64,000 bases of DNA from an uncultured Paracoccaceae bacterium. Its GTDB lineage: Bacteria > Pseudomonadota > Alphaproteobacteria > Rhodobacterales > Rhodobacteraceae. The stretch's first letter is position 1. Every line of letters starts with the position of its first letter. Location of the stretch: the NCBI GenBank assembly GCA_937146765.1, contig CAKZRP010000023.1:28711-92710 (forward strand). Direction: 5' to 3'. Below are positions 29,556 through 38,352 of this stretch, piece by piece. A program made the position numbers and the translations under genes. The notes below the pieces were generated by a model, which saw only the letters and a list, made by a program, of their open reading frames with translations, did no database searches and was not told the DNA's origin.

Positions 29556-30128
29556 ATGAGCAGCGACAAAATCCTTATGTCCCGCCGTACCTTTACGGCT
29601 GCCGGTCTGGCGAGCCTCGGCGTCACCGCGGCCTGTGGCAATGGTATCGGCAATGCAAACGACGTGATGATCGACGCCCGCGTCGATGCCACCCTGAACC
29701 AGATGTATAGCACCTATCCCGGTACCCGTGATCTGGCGCAAAAGGCCGCTGGGATTCTCGTCATTCCACTGATGACCGAAGGTGGCTTTATTCTGGGCGC
29801 CGGCTATGGCCGCGGCGCGCTGCGTATCAATGGGGCCACAGTGGATTATTATGCCTCGGTCAAAGGCAATGCCGGCCTTCAGATCGGTGCGCAACAATAT
29901 GCACAGGTTCTGTTTTTCATGACAGATGCGGCGCTGGCGCGGTTCCGCCGCTCGACCGGCTGGACCGCTGGCGCGGATCTTGAATATGTGGTCAAGGACG
30001 AGGGTAACGCGCTCACCGCCGATACCAACACGCTGACAGCACCGATCATCGCCGCGGTGTTCGGTCAGGCTGGGTTGCGTATCGGTGCGACGCTGGAAGG
30101 GACCAAATACACCCGTATCATTCCCTGA
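29556..30128 (+). CDS. SYLF/Ysc84-domain lipoprotein with Tat-type signal
   Basis: A 190-residue protein. The N-terminus has a twin-arginine motif SRRTFTAAG (Arg10-Arg11) followed by a lipobox LGVTAAC (Cys27), so a Tat-exported lipoprotein is predicted. The mature part is a Ysc84/SYLF domain (AQKAAGILVIPLMTEGGFILGAGYGRGAL ... GWTAGADLEYVV), a lipid-binding fold. Function in bacteria is not established. A candidate -10 TATACT lies at about 29502 in an A/T-rich upstream segment, and a strong terminator follows. Confidence 0.85.
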   Translation: MSSDKILMSRRTFTAAGLASLGVTAACGNGIGNANDVMIDARVDATLNQMYSTYPGTRDLAQKAAGILVIPLMTEGGFILGAGYGRGALRINGATVDYYASVKGNAGLQIGAQQYAQVLFFMTDAALARFRRSTGWTAGADLEYVVKDEGNALTADTNTLTAPIIAAVFGQAGLRIGATLEGTKYTRIIP

Positions 30129-30160
30129 GCTCCATCTTGCAGAGCGCTGACGAAAAACAA

Positions 30161-30187
30161 AAAAGCCTCCCTATGGGAGGCTTTTCC
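30161..30187. terminator. bidirectional intrinsic terminator
   Basis: AAAAGCCTCCC (30161-30171), loop TAT, GGGAGGCTTTT (30175-30185). The stem is perfect and A/T-flanked on both sides, serving the SYLF gene and the convergent dehydrogenase gene. Confidence 0.9.
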
Positions 30188-30197
30188 ATTTGCATTG

Positions 30198-31070
30198 TCA
30201 TCCCATGGCCCGCAAACGCTTGATCAGGGACGACGTATCCCAGCGCCCGCCACCCAGTTTTTGCACGTCCTTGTAGAATTGATCCACCAAGGCGGTCAGC
30301 GGCAGGCTTGCCGCAATCTCGTCTGCGGTTTCAAGGCAGATGCCGAGATCCTTGCGCATCCAGTCCACCGCAAAGCCGTGATCGAAGTGATCGTCGAGCA
30401 TCGTCTGGTAGCGATTGGCCATCTGCCAGCTACCAGCAGCGCCCTGGCTGATCACTTCCACCACCGCACGCCCGTCCAGCCCGGCCTTCTCGGCAAAATG
30501 CAGCGCCTCGCTCAACCCCTGGACCACGCCTGCAATGGCGATCTGATTGCACATCTTGGTCATCTGACCTGCGCCACTCTCGCCAATCCGGCGGCAGATG
30601 CGCGCATAGGCATCAATCACCGGGGCCGCCTTGTCGAAAACTCCCGCATCCCCACCACACATGACCGAGAGAACACCATTTTCCGCCCCTGCCTGACCGC
30701 CGGAAATCGGCGCATCGACATAACCGATACCCAGCCCCTTGGCCGCCGCGTAAAGCTCCTTGGTGACCAATGCGGACACGGTGGTATGATCGACAAAGAT
30801 GCCACCCTGTGCCATTCCGGCAAAGGCGCCCTCACCACCAAGGCAGACGGCCCGCAGATCATCGTCGTTGCCAACGCAGGCCATGACAAAATCAGCGTCT
30901 TCTGCGGCCGCACGAGGTGTCCCCGCTGAGGCGCCGCCATGCTCTGCCACCCAGGCCTCTGCCTTTGCGGTGGTGCGGTTATAGACGGTGACCTCGTGGC
31001 CCGCCTTTTGCAGATGTCCCGCCATCGGATAGCCCATGACGCCAAGGCCCAGAAACGCAACGCGTGCCAT
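30198..31070 (-). CDS. NAD(P)-dependent oxidoreductase, 3-hydroxyisobutyrate dehydrogenase family
   Basis: A 290-residue beta-hydroxyacid dehydrogenase. The Rossmann glycine motif is FLGLGVMGYPMAGHL (residues 5-19), then substrate-binding DAPISGGQAGAENG and the catalytic lysine in GAGQMTKMCNQIA near residue 170. NRTTAKAEAW at the end of the second strand suggests NADP preference. Substrate could be 3-hydroxyisobutyrate, glyoxylate/succinic semialdehyde or tartronate semialdehyde. ATG 31070 is preceded by GGGGGAAGGAC; the upstream frame extension is ignored. It is divergent from the acylase gene. Confidence 0.9.
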   Translation of the reverse strand: MARVAFLGLGVMGYPMAGHLQKAGHEVTVYNRTTAKAEAWVAEHGGASAGTPRAAAEDADFVMACVGNDDDLRAVCLGGEGAFAGMAQGGIFVDHTTVSALVTKELYAAAKGLGIGYVDAPISGGQAGAENGVLSVMCGGDAGVFDKAAPVIDAYARICRRIGESGAGQMTKMCNQIAIAGVVQGLSEALHFAEKAGLDGRAVVEVISQGAAGSWQMANRYQTMLDDHFDHGFAVDWMRKDLGICLETADEIAASLPLTALVDQFYKDVQKLGGGRWDTSSLIKRLRAMG

Positions 31071-31184
31071 GTCCTTCCCCCTTCCTGTGTCTTCGCATAT
31101 GTTGGCGCCAACCCTAGCAGCCACCTGCCGAAGCGCAATGTGGTTGATGAACAAAACCCGAAATACCAAGGGAATAGACAACTT

Positions 31185-33656
31185 ATGGCACGCCTTTTCC
31201 GCTGGCTTCTGCGCCTGACGGCCGCCTCGATTCTGCTCGGTCTCGCCGGGGTGATGCTGGTCTATTTCCTCGCCTCGCAATCCTTGCCGGAGTATGACAA
31301 GGAAATCGCCCTACCCGGCCCCACCGGACCGGTGGAGATCGTGCGCGATCACGCAAATGTTCCGCATATCTTTGGCAGTTTCGGAGCCTCCGACGAGGAT
31401 GTCTTTTTCGGTCTCGGCTACGCCCATGCGCAGGACAGGCTCTGGCAGATGGCGGTGATGCGCCGCACCGCGCAGGGCCGCCTGTCCGAGGTTTTTGGCC
31501 CCCGAACGGTCAAGACGGATTCCTTCATCCGGCGCCTCGATCTTTACCGCCTCGCCCGCGCATCGGTCCCGGCGCAGAGTCCGGAAACCCTGCGGGCGCT
31601 AGAGGCCTATTCCGCGGGCGTCAACGCCCGACTGCAGGAGGTCAACGAACGAGCTCTGGGACGCGGTGCGCCCGAAATGTTCCTGTTCAACATGCCAATC
31701 GCCCCTTGGCAACCGGCCGATAGTATCGCCCTGATCAAGCTGATGGCGCTGCAGCTCTCGCCCCATTTGCAAGAGGAGATCCTGCGCGCGCAGACCTCGA
31801 TCACGTTGGACAACCCGGCCCGCCTGCAGGACATCCTGCCCGATGCGCCCGGCAACGGCATCACCACATTGCCGGAGTACACGGCCCTGTTTCCCGAGAT
31901 GCAAGACTTGAAGCTGGCTTCGCGGGACTTTGCCGCGCTCATGCCGATAGCGCCGCGTGGCTTCGGCGGAGCATCCAACGCCTGGGCAGCCGCGCCAAAT
32001 CGCTCTGCCGCGGGCGGCACCTTGCTTGCAAATGACCCCCATCTAAAGCTCACCGCCCCCGGGACTTGGTATCTCGCCCGCCTGGAACTGGGCACCGGTG
32101 GCGTTATCGGTGGCACCATTCCCGGTATTCCCGCGATCCTGACCGGCAGGTCACAGCAGATGGGCTGGGGCATCACCTCCTCCTATCTCGACGATCAGGA
32201 CCTGTTCATCGAAAAAATCAATCCCGACAATCCAGAGCAATACCTGAGTCCAAACGGCTTCAAGGACTTTGAAACCCGTCCCTCGATCGTCGAGATCAAG
32301 GGCAATGAACCGCTGACCTTGACACTGCGCTGGACCGACAACGGTCCGGTGCTGCCGGGGACACTGTTTAACCTGGCCTCGATCACCCCTCCGGGGCATG
32401 TCGTCACCCTGGGCTGGACCGCGCTTTCGCCCAATGACACCTCGATAACCGCAGCGCTGGACCTGATGCGCGCAAAGACCGTTGAAGAAGCCATCGCAGC
32501 AGGGGAAAAAGTCATCGCGCCCTCGCAGAACCTGACTCTTGCGGACGCGACCACCATCGCACTCAAGACGGTGGGGGCGATGCCGGATCGGGACTTGCGC
32601 AACCAGAGCCAGGGACGCCTGCCAAACCAGGGGTGGCGACGCGAAAACCTGTGGCAGGGACGTATTCCCTATGCCGCCAACCCTGAATTCCTCTCGCCTG
32701 TCGGCGGCATTCTCGGCAATACCAACAACAAGATCCTCGACCGCCCCTTTCCCAACCACGTTTCCTTCGAATGGGGCGACACCCAGCGGATCAACCGATG
32801 GCGCCGCCTGATGCAAATGCGCGAGGTGCATACCCGCGACAGCTTCATTGAGGCTCAGTTAGACACCGTTTCCTACAGTGCGCGCACCCTGCTGCCGTTG
32901 ATCGGTGCCGATCTCTGGTTTACCGGCGAGGCAGCCCAGGAAGGCACGCCGGAACGCCAGCGCCAGATCGCCCTTTCGCTTCTGGCCGAGTGGAACGGCG
33001 AGATGAGCGAACACCTGCCGGAACCGTTGATCTATGCGTCCTGGGTTCGGGCTTTGCAAAAACGCCTGATCGAGGATGACATCGGTCCCCTGTCCGAGGC
33101 GTTTTCTCGGGTGGAGCCGCTATTTTTGGAACGTGTGTTCCGTGATGTCGATGGCGCCTCGGCCTGGTGTGACGTGGAACAAAGTGCCCCAACGGAGACC
33201 TGCACGGATATGGCGCGTCTCGCGCTTGACGACGCGCTGGTCTACATCAACGAGAATTATGGCAGCAAACTCGAAGCCCTGCGCTGGGGCGACGCCCATC
33301 AGGCCACCCATGACCACGAGGTTCTAGGAGAGGTGCCCCTGTTGCGCCATTTCGTGAACATCCGCCAATCCACCAGCGGCGGTGACAATACGTTGCTGAG
33401 GGGGCTGACCTCCGGCGAGGAGCCAAATCCCTTCAACAACATCCATGCAGCTGGGTACCGTGGTGTTTATGACTTTGCTGACCCCGACAGTTCCGTCTTT
33501 ATCGCCGCAACCGGTCAGTCCGGGCACTTCCTGTCCCGCTACTACGACGATCTGGCGCAGTTCTGGCGTCGGGGAGAATATATCCCGATGTCGCTGGATG
33601 AAAACCTTGCGCGGGCCGCGGCTGTGGGTGTCACGCGCATCCTGCCGCGCGAGTAG
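31185..33656 (+). CDS. penicillin acylase family protein (Ntn hydrolase)
   Basis: An 823-residue S45 peptidase. An N-terminal transmembrane anchor (residues 10-31) precedes the alpha chain with EIVRDHANVPHIFG and GLGYAHAQDRLWQM. The self-processing site is GGASNAWAAA, with Ser264 expected to become the N-terminal nucleophile of the beta chain; AND PHL and GGTIPGIPAIL follow. Relatives hydrolyse beta-lactam side chains or N-acyl-homoserine lactones, so quorum quenching or cell-envelope roles are both possible; the substrate is not readable. Start ATG 31185, with AAGGGA 12 bp upstream. Confidence 0.9.
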   Translation: MARLFRWLLRLTAASILLGLAGVMLVYFLASQSLPEYDKEIALPGPTGPVEIVRDHANVPHIFGSFGASDEDVFFGLGYAHAQDRLWQMAVMRRTAQGRLSEVFGPRTVKTDSFIRRLDLYRLARASVPAQSPETLRALEAYSAGVNARLQEVNERALGRGAPEMFLFNMPIAPWQPADSIALIKLMALQLSPHLQEEILRAQTSITLDNPARLQDILPDAPGNGITTLPEYTALFPEMQDLKLASRDFAALMPIAPRGFGGASNAWAAAPNRSAAGGTLLANDPHLKLTAPGTWYLARLELGTGGVIGGTIPGIPAILTGRSQQMGWGITSSYLDDQDLFIEKINPDNPEQYLSPNGFKDFETRPSIVEIKGNEPLTLTLRWTDNGPVLPGTLFNLASITPPGHVVTLGWTALSPNDTSITAALDLMRAKTVEEAIAAGEKVIAPSQNLTLADATTIALKTVGAMPDRDLRNQSQGRLPNQGWRRENLWQGRIPYAANPEFLSPVGGILGNTNNKILDRPFPNHVSFEWGDTQRINRWRRLMQMREVHTRDSFIEAQLDTVSYSARTLLPLIGADLWFTGEAAQEGTPERQRQIALSLLAEWNGEMSEHLPEPLIYASWVRALQKRLIEDDIGPLSEAFSRVEPLFLERVFRDVDGASAWCDVEQSAPTETCTDMARLALDDALVYINENYGSKLEALRWGDAHQATHDHEVLGEVPLLRHFVNIRQSTSGGDNTLLRGLTSGEEPNPFNNIHAAGYRGVYDFADPDSSVFIAATGQSGHFLSRYYDDLAQFWRRGEYIPMSLDENLARAAAVGVTRILPRE

Positions 33657-33675
33657 TGGCCCCTTGGCCCCAAAG

Positions 33676-33707
33676 AAATACGCAGCGCCCTAGAGCGCTG
33701 CGTATTT
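33676..33707. terminator. 13-bp hairpin overlapping the 3' end of hflX
   Basis: AAATACGCAGCGC (33676-33688) and GCGCTGCGTATTT (33695-33707) pair perfectly around a 6-nt loop. The right arm is made of the last five hflX codons (KYAAL) and the loop holds the stop codon, so the terminator is built into the gene. It can also act on the acylase gene from the other side. Confidence 0.75.
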
Positions 33708-34961
33708 CGCTTTCTGGATTTCCGTCCAGCGGACGGTGATCTCAAAACCGGTTTCGGTGGGCTTGTCCTCGAGGACCACCTCTTCCTTGAAGAGCCAGGC
33801 ACGTTGCCTGCCTTGCGCGAATGCAAGATTCAACACTTCAGTAAAGCGCACGCCTTGCAACTTTGCTGCAATCTCGGTCAACAGCTCCGGAAGACCTTCG
33901 CCAGTGATGGCCGAGATGGCGAAAAGCCCGTCGTTCCGGTCCGCCCTTTGACGGCAAGCATCCGCCTCCTCCGGCGCCAAGAGATCGATCTTGTTCCAGA
34001 CCTCGATCTTCACCCGCTCCTCGTCCACGCCGAGCGAGGCAAGGATCTGTTCGACGTCCTGGGCCTGACCTTCGGTTTCCTTGTGGCTGATGTCGCGCAC
34101 GTGAAGGATCACGTCCGCAGCCAGAACCTCTTCGAGCGTCGCGCGGAAGGCGGCAACCAGTTCGGTAGGCAGGTCGGAGATGAAGCCCACCGTATCGGAC
34201 AGGATGATCTCCGGCCCGTCGGGCAGTTCCACGCGCCGCATGGTCGGGTCGAGAGTGGCAAAGAGCATATCCTTCACCATCACATCCGCCCCCGTCAACC
34301 TGTTGAACAGAGTGGATTTCCCGGCGTTGGTATAGCCAACCAGCGCAACGATCGGATAAGGGATCTTTGCCCTCGCCGCTCGATGCAACTCCCGGGTTCT
34401 TACCACTTTGTCGAGTTGGCGCCGCAAACGCACCAATTGGTCGTCAATGGCGCGACGGTCCGCTTCGATCTGGGTTTCGCCGGGGCCGCCGACAAAACCG
34501 AAACCGCCGCGCTGGCGCTCAAGGTGGGTCCAGGCTCGAACCAATCGAGTCCGCTGGTAGCTGAGCGCCGCCATCTCGACTTGCAAAACGCCCTCACGGG
34601 TGCGCGCCCGGTCAGAAAAGATCTCAAGGATCAGCCCCGTCCGGTCGAGGATCTTCACCTTCCACTCTTTTTCCAGATTGCGCTGCTGCACCGGGCTCAC
34701 CGGTCCGTCAATCAGCACTAACTCGACCTCATTCTCTTGGAACTTGGTCTTCAGCTCATCAATCTTGCCGGATCCAAACAGCATACCCGCGTGCGCCTTG
34801 GGCAGGCGCACGACGTCGGCGCCGACCACGATCAGGTCGGGCAAGGCATCGGCAAGCGCCACGCCTTCTTCCAACGCCGGATCTGCGTCGCGGCGATCTC
34901 TGTCTGATTTCAGATCCGGATGCAGGACCCAGGCGCGGGTCTGCTTCCTGTCATGCTCCAT
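33690..34961 (-). CDS. hflX: GTPase HflX
   Basis: A 423-residue TRAFAC GTPase. The N-terminal glycine-rich nucleotide-binding domain (DALPDLIVVGADVVRLPKAH ... GSGKIDELKT) is followed by the G domain with GYTNAGKSTLFNRL (G1), DTVGFI (G3) and NKIDLL (G4). HflX associates with the 50S ribosome and splits stalled ribosomes under heat stress. Its ATG shares the A of the hfq stop codon (TGATG), so the two are translationally coupled. It is the last gene of the dusB-to-hflX cluster. Confidence 0.96.
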   Translation of the reverse strand: MEHDRKQTRAWVLHPDLKSDRDRRDADPALEEGVALADALPDLIVVGADVVRLPKAHAGMLFGSGKIDELKTKFQENEVELVLIDGPVSPVQQRNLEKEWKVKILDRTGLILEIFSDRARTREGVLQVEMAALSYQRTRLVRAWTHLERQRGGFGFVGGPGETQIEADRRAIDDQLVRLRRQLDKVVRTRELHRAARAKIPYPIVALVGYTNAGKSTLFNRLTGADVMVKDMLFATLDPTMRRVELPDGPEIILSDTVGFISDLPTELVAAFRATLEEVLAADVILHVRDISHKETEGQAQDVEQILASLGVDEERVKIEVWNKIDLLAPEEADACRQRADRNDGLFAISAITGEGLPELLTEIAAKLQGVRFTEVLNLAFAQGRQRAWLFKEEVVLEDKPTETGFEITVRWTEIQKAKYAAL

Positions 34962-35200
34962 CAATTGGAGTCTTCACCCTCATAGAGACTGATCGGCTGA
35001 GCCGGCATAATGGTGGAAATCGCGTGCTTGTACACAAGCTGCGACTGGCCATCACGGCGCAGCAACACACAGAAGTTGTCGAACCAGGTAATCACGCCCT
35101 GCAGTTTCACACCATTGATCAGAAAGATTGTTACCGGAACTTTTGTTTTGCGAACGTGGTTCAGGAACGCGTCCTGAAGATTCTGTCTGTCCGAAGCCAT
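34961..35200 (-). CDS. hfq: RNA-binding protein Hfq
   Basis: A 79-residue Sm-like protein with the Sm1 motif [29 protein letters not shown] and the Sm2 motif YKHAISTI, with Gln (NLQDAF) at the proximal RNA face. It forms a hexameric ring that pairs sRNAs with mRNAs. The start is taken as ATG at about 35200 ([10 protein letters not shown]); an in-frame ATG six codons upstream gives a non-standard N-terminus. It precedes hflX with one shared base and follows trkH after 114-130 bp. Confidence 0.95.
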   Translation of the reverse strand: MASDRQNLQDAFLNHVRKTKVPVTIFLINGVKLQGVITWFDNFCVLLRRDGQSQLVYKHAISTIMPAQPISLYEGEDSN

Positions 35201-35332
35201 TTGTTTATTATCTCGCATTTGTTCTTGTCACGTGTTGCGGCCCAACACGCACCTTGATCCGAGTATGAACGCAGATTTCCCGGGTTTCCACCCGAAAAAC
35301 GTCACTTTTCTGCCGGGCACCAACAGTTTGTG

Positions 35333-36871
35333 TCAGCTGCGCCAAAGATTGGGCGACAGCAACGCGATGATGGCGAGGGTTTCCAGACGCCCCAACACCA
35401 TGGCAAAACACAAGATCAGCTTGGCAGGTGCGGCCATCAGGGTCAGGTCGATCGGCACCTGTCCCGCGGCCTCGATCAGTGGCCCGGTGGTTGACAGGCC
35501 TGCCACGGCCAGGATCATCGCTTCCTCGAAGGGCACCCCAAAGGCCGAAAGTGCAATGCTGATCATGGTGAGAGACAGGGCAAACAGCATGAAGAAGATC
35601 CAGGCGACAAATGCGCCATTGCTTTGCAGACGCCGGTTCCCTCGTCCTTCGCCACTGACCGAGGAGGGCAGCACAAGGCGTTCCATCTCGCGCAGCCCGT
35701 TGAGGTAGAGCGCATAGACCCGCAGCAGCTTCACCCCCCCGGCGGTGGTGGCCACCCCGCCGCCCATCACCGCAAGACCAAGAAGAATCATTCCCGGTGT
35801 CTCCAGGCCGGACCATTCCTGTGCACTCAACCAATAGGCGCTCTCAAATCCATTTGTGGTCAGAAAGGAAGTGATTGTGAACAGGGCCCCCCAGAAAGAG
35901 GCCAATGCCATCGACAGGTCATCGGTGGCATTCACCTCAAGAGCTGCAAGCCAATGGCGCAAGAACAGGAGAACGGGCACACCGAAAATGATAAGGATAC
36001 CGATGCGAAATTCCGGATCCTGATCCAGTCGGCTGTGCCCCACCGCCACGGTATCGCTTGAAAAGGTCAGGCGGGACAGGCCGAAGAGCAGGAAAAGGAA
36101 CATCACCATTTCACCGGCGATGCCGGCTTGCGCAGCATCAATGCCTCCGATCGGTGACAGACCGGACGTGGCCATGATCGACATGGCATGACAAATCGCG
36201 ACCAGCGCGCCTTCACCGCATAGGACCAGCAGCACCCAAAGCGCCAGCGTCAGACTGGCATAGACCGGGGCCAGCGCCGTAGTCACAAGGATCAACTTGC
36301 GGCGCGGGTCGGGGCGGTGGCTTTCGTGCAAGATTGCGTCGCTCCGACCAGGCTCCGCCCGGGTAGTGACCTCGAAACCGCCCAGAGACAGCGGCGCAAG
36401 CACCGCAGATGCCGCAATCCACATGAACAACCCGCCAAGCCAGGCCACCAGGGCACGCCAGAGATGTACAGATTGTGGCAACCGCCCGGGCGTGTCGAAA
36501 ATATCCGCGCCGGTGGTCGTCAGGGCGCTCACCATATCGAAATAGGCGTTGAGATAACTGGTATTTCGCAGTGCATCCTGCAGCGGTATGGCCAGGTAGA
36601 GCGGCAGAAAAACAAAAGTCGCCAGCAGGGTCATCAATTGCCCTGGCATCCCATATCGCGGAACCCGGTTCGCCACAGAGAGACCGATGAAGGTCACCAA
36701 CACCAGGCCAACGACACCGGCGTAAAAAAAACTCTGCGAAGTCTGGTGATCGTTCACCAAGACCGCATGGACGGCCGGGATCCACATGGCGAGGGCGAAG
36801 ACGCCCCAGATCAACAACAGCAGCGGCAGACGCAATATGCCGCGAACCTGCGAACGGGGACGGCGCGCCAT
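35333..36871 (-). CDS. trkH: TrkH family potassium uptake protein
   Basis: A 512-residue membrane protein of the Trk/Ktr pore family with repeated membrane-pore-membrane units; selectivity-filter-like glycines are in MSALTTTGADIF, MATSGLSPIGG, FLTTNGFESA and AVAGLSTTGPLIE. It forms the K+ channel that TrkA gates. Only one base separates its start from the trkA stop, so the two subunits are co-expressed. Ten or so hydrophobic segments are visible. Confidence 0.95.
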   Translation of the reverse strand: MARRPRSQVRGILRLPLLLLIWGVFALAMWIPAVHAVLVNDHQTSQSFFYAGVVGLVLVTFIGLSVANRVPRYGMPGQLMTLLATFVFLPLYLAIPLQDALRNTSYLNAYFDMVSALTTTGADIFDTPGRLPQSVHLWRALVAWLGGLFMWIAASAVLAPLSLGGFEVTTRAEPGRSDAILHESHRPDPRRKLILVTTALAPVYASLTLALWVLLVLCGEGALVAICHAMSIMATSGLSPIGGIDAAQAGIAGEMVMFLFLLFGLSRLTFSSDTVAVGHSRLDQDPEFRIGILIIFGVPVLLFLRHWLAALEVNATDDLSMALASFWGALFTITSFLTTNGFESAYWLSAQEWSGLETPGMILLGLAVMGGGVATTAGGVKLLRVYALYLNGLREMERLVLPSSVSGEGRGNRRLQSNGAFVAWIFFMLFALSLTMISIALSAFGVPFEEAMILAVAGLSTTGPLIEAAGQVPIDLTLMAAPAKLILCFAMVLGRLETLAIIALLSPNLWRS

Positions 36872-36872
36872 G

Positions 36873-38249
36873 CTAGAAATAGTCGATCGAGACCTGCATC
36901 AGGCGCTCGACCTCCCGCACATCCGCCGCCATGGCAAAGATCGCAATGGTGTCACCAGCTTCGATGCGCAGGGCGCCACTGGGCCGCATCACCTCGCCGT
37001 TCTTGCTGACCGCGCCGACCAGCACCCCTTCTGGAAAGGCGATGTCGCGCAGCATCTGACCGGCCATCGGCGAGGTTGAGAGCACCTCGGTCTCGATCAC
37101 TTCCGCTTCGGCATCGCCAATCGAATAGACCTGCCGGATCCGCCCATAGCGGATGTGGCGCAGGATCGAGCTCACGGTGGTCGCGCGCGGGTTGATATGG
37201 GCGTCAATGCCGAGGTGCGGCAGCAAGGGCAACAGGGTCGGGTCATTGATCAGCGCAATCACAAAGGGGCAACCTTCGGATTTTGCCCTCACCGCGGCCA
37301 GCAAGTTGGTCTTGTCGTCATCAGTCACCGCAAGCATGGCGTCGGCCTTGTCGATGCCTGCCTCGATCATCAAACCCCGATCAAGCCCGTCACCGTTGAG
37401 AACGATCGTGCGCTCCAGCGCCTCGGCGGCCTTTTCTGCGTTCTTGCGGTTCTTTTCGATCATCTTGGCACGGGTGCGACCAGCGCGTCCCTCCAGCGCC
37501 TTGGCGACTTCAAGCCCGACATTGCCGCCGCCGACGATGACGACACGCTCCTGACGTTTTTCTTTTTTACCAAAGACTTCCATGGTGCGATTGACGTCAT
37601 CTGCATGGCAGAAGACATAGGCCGCATCGCCGGGGAAGAGTTGATCTCCCGGCTCGGGTGCAAACAGGGTGCCCTCGCGACGGATCCCCACCACAATGGC
37701 ACGCAGGGTGGAGAAAAGTTCGGTCAACTGCCGCAGCGGCGTGTTCACCACAGGGCAATCTTCATCCACATTGATGCCAAGGAGCTGCGCCCGCCCGTCC
37801 ATAAAGACTTCGGTGTCAAAGGCCGCAGGGGCGCGCAGCCGTTGCATGGCGGCAGCGGCGACTTCGCGCTCCGGGCTGATCACCACGTCGATGGGCAGAT
37901 GCTCGCGCCGATAGAGATCGGAATAGATCGCGTTGAGGTAGCTCTTGGCCCGCAGACGCGCAATCTTGCGCTGGATCGAGAAGACCGAATGGGCCACCTG
38001 GCAGGTGACCATATTGACCTCGTCCGAATGAGTGGCGGCGATGATCATATCGGCATCGCGTGCGCCGGCGCGCTCCAGCACATCGGGATATGAGGCAAAG
38101 CCCGCAATGCCCTGAACATCAAGGGTGTCCGTCGCCCGCCGCACCAGATCGGGATTGTTGTCCACAACGGTGACGTCGTTGTGTTCCCCCGACAGGTGGC
38201 GTGCGATCTGCCAGCCCACCTGCCCGGCTCCACAGATAATTACCTTCAT
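36873..38249 (-). CDS. trkA: Trk system potassium transporter subunit TrkA
   Basis: A 458-residue cytoplasmic protein made of two RCK units, each with an N-terminal NAD-binding Rossmann fold (GAGQVGWQIARHL at residue 7, and VIVGGGNVGLEVAKAL near residue 235) and a C-terminal RCK_C domain. It binds nucleotide and regulates TrkH. Start is MKVIICGAGQ at 38249; ten extra codons upstream are open but unlike relatives. The Trk genes follow ntrX by 104 bp, the standard arrangement in Rhodobacterales. Confidence 0.95.
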   Translation of the reverse strand: MKVIICGAGQVGWQIARHLSGEHNDVTVVDNNPDLVRRATDTLDVQGIAGFASYPDVLERAGARDADMIIAATHSDEVNMVTCQVAHSVFSIQRKIARLRAKSYLNAIYSDLYRREHLPIDVVISPEREVAAAAMQRLRAPAAFDTEVFMDGRAQLLGINVDEDCPVVNTPLRQLTELFSTLRAIVVGIRREGTLFAPEPGDQLFPGDAAYVFCHADDVNRTMEVFGKKEKRQERVVIVGGGNVGLEVAKALEGRAGRTRAKMIEKNRKNAEKAAEALERTIVLNGDGLDRGLMIEAGIDKADAMLAVTDDDKTNLLAAVRAKSEGCPFVIALINDPTLLPLLPHLGIDAHINPRATTVSSILRHIRYGRIRQVYSIGDAEAEVIETEVLSTSPMAGQMLRDIAFPEGVLVGAVSKNGEVMRPSGALRIEAGDTIAIFAMAADVREVERLMQVSIDYF

Positions 38250-38352
38250 CGATCGGCTCTCCGGGCGCTGAAATGCCACTGCTGCATGACAGACAGGGAC
38301 CGTCTGGTCAATTCAATTGTCCGGGGTGCCGGAGGGCTGCAACCATCCGTCC

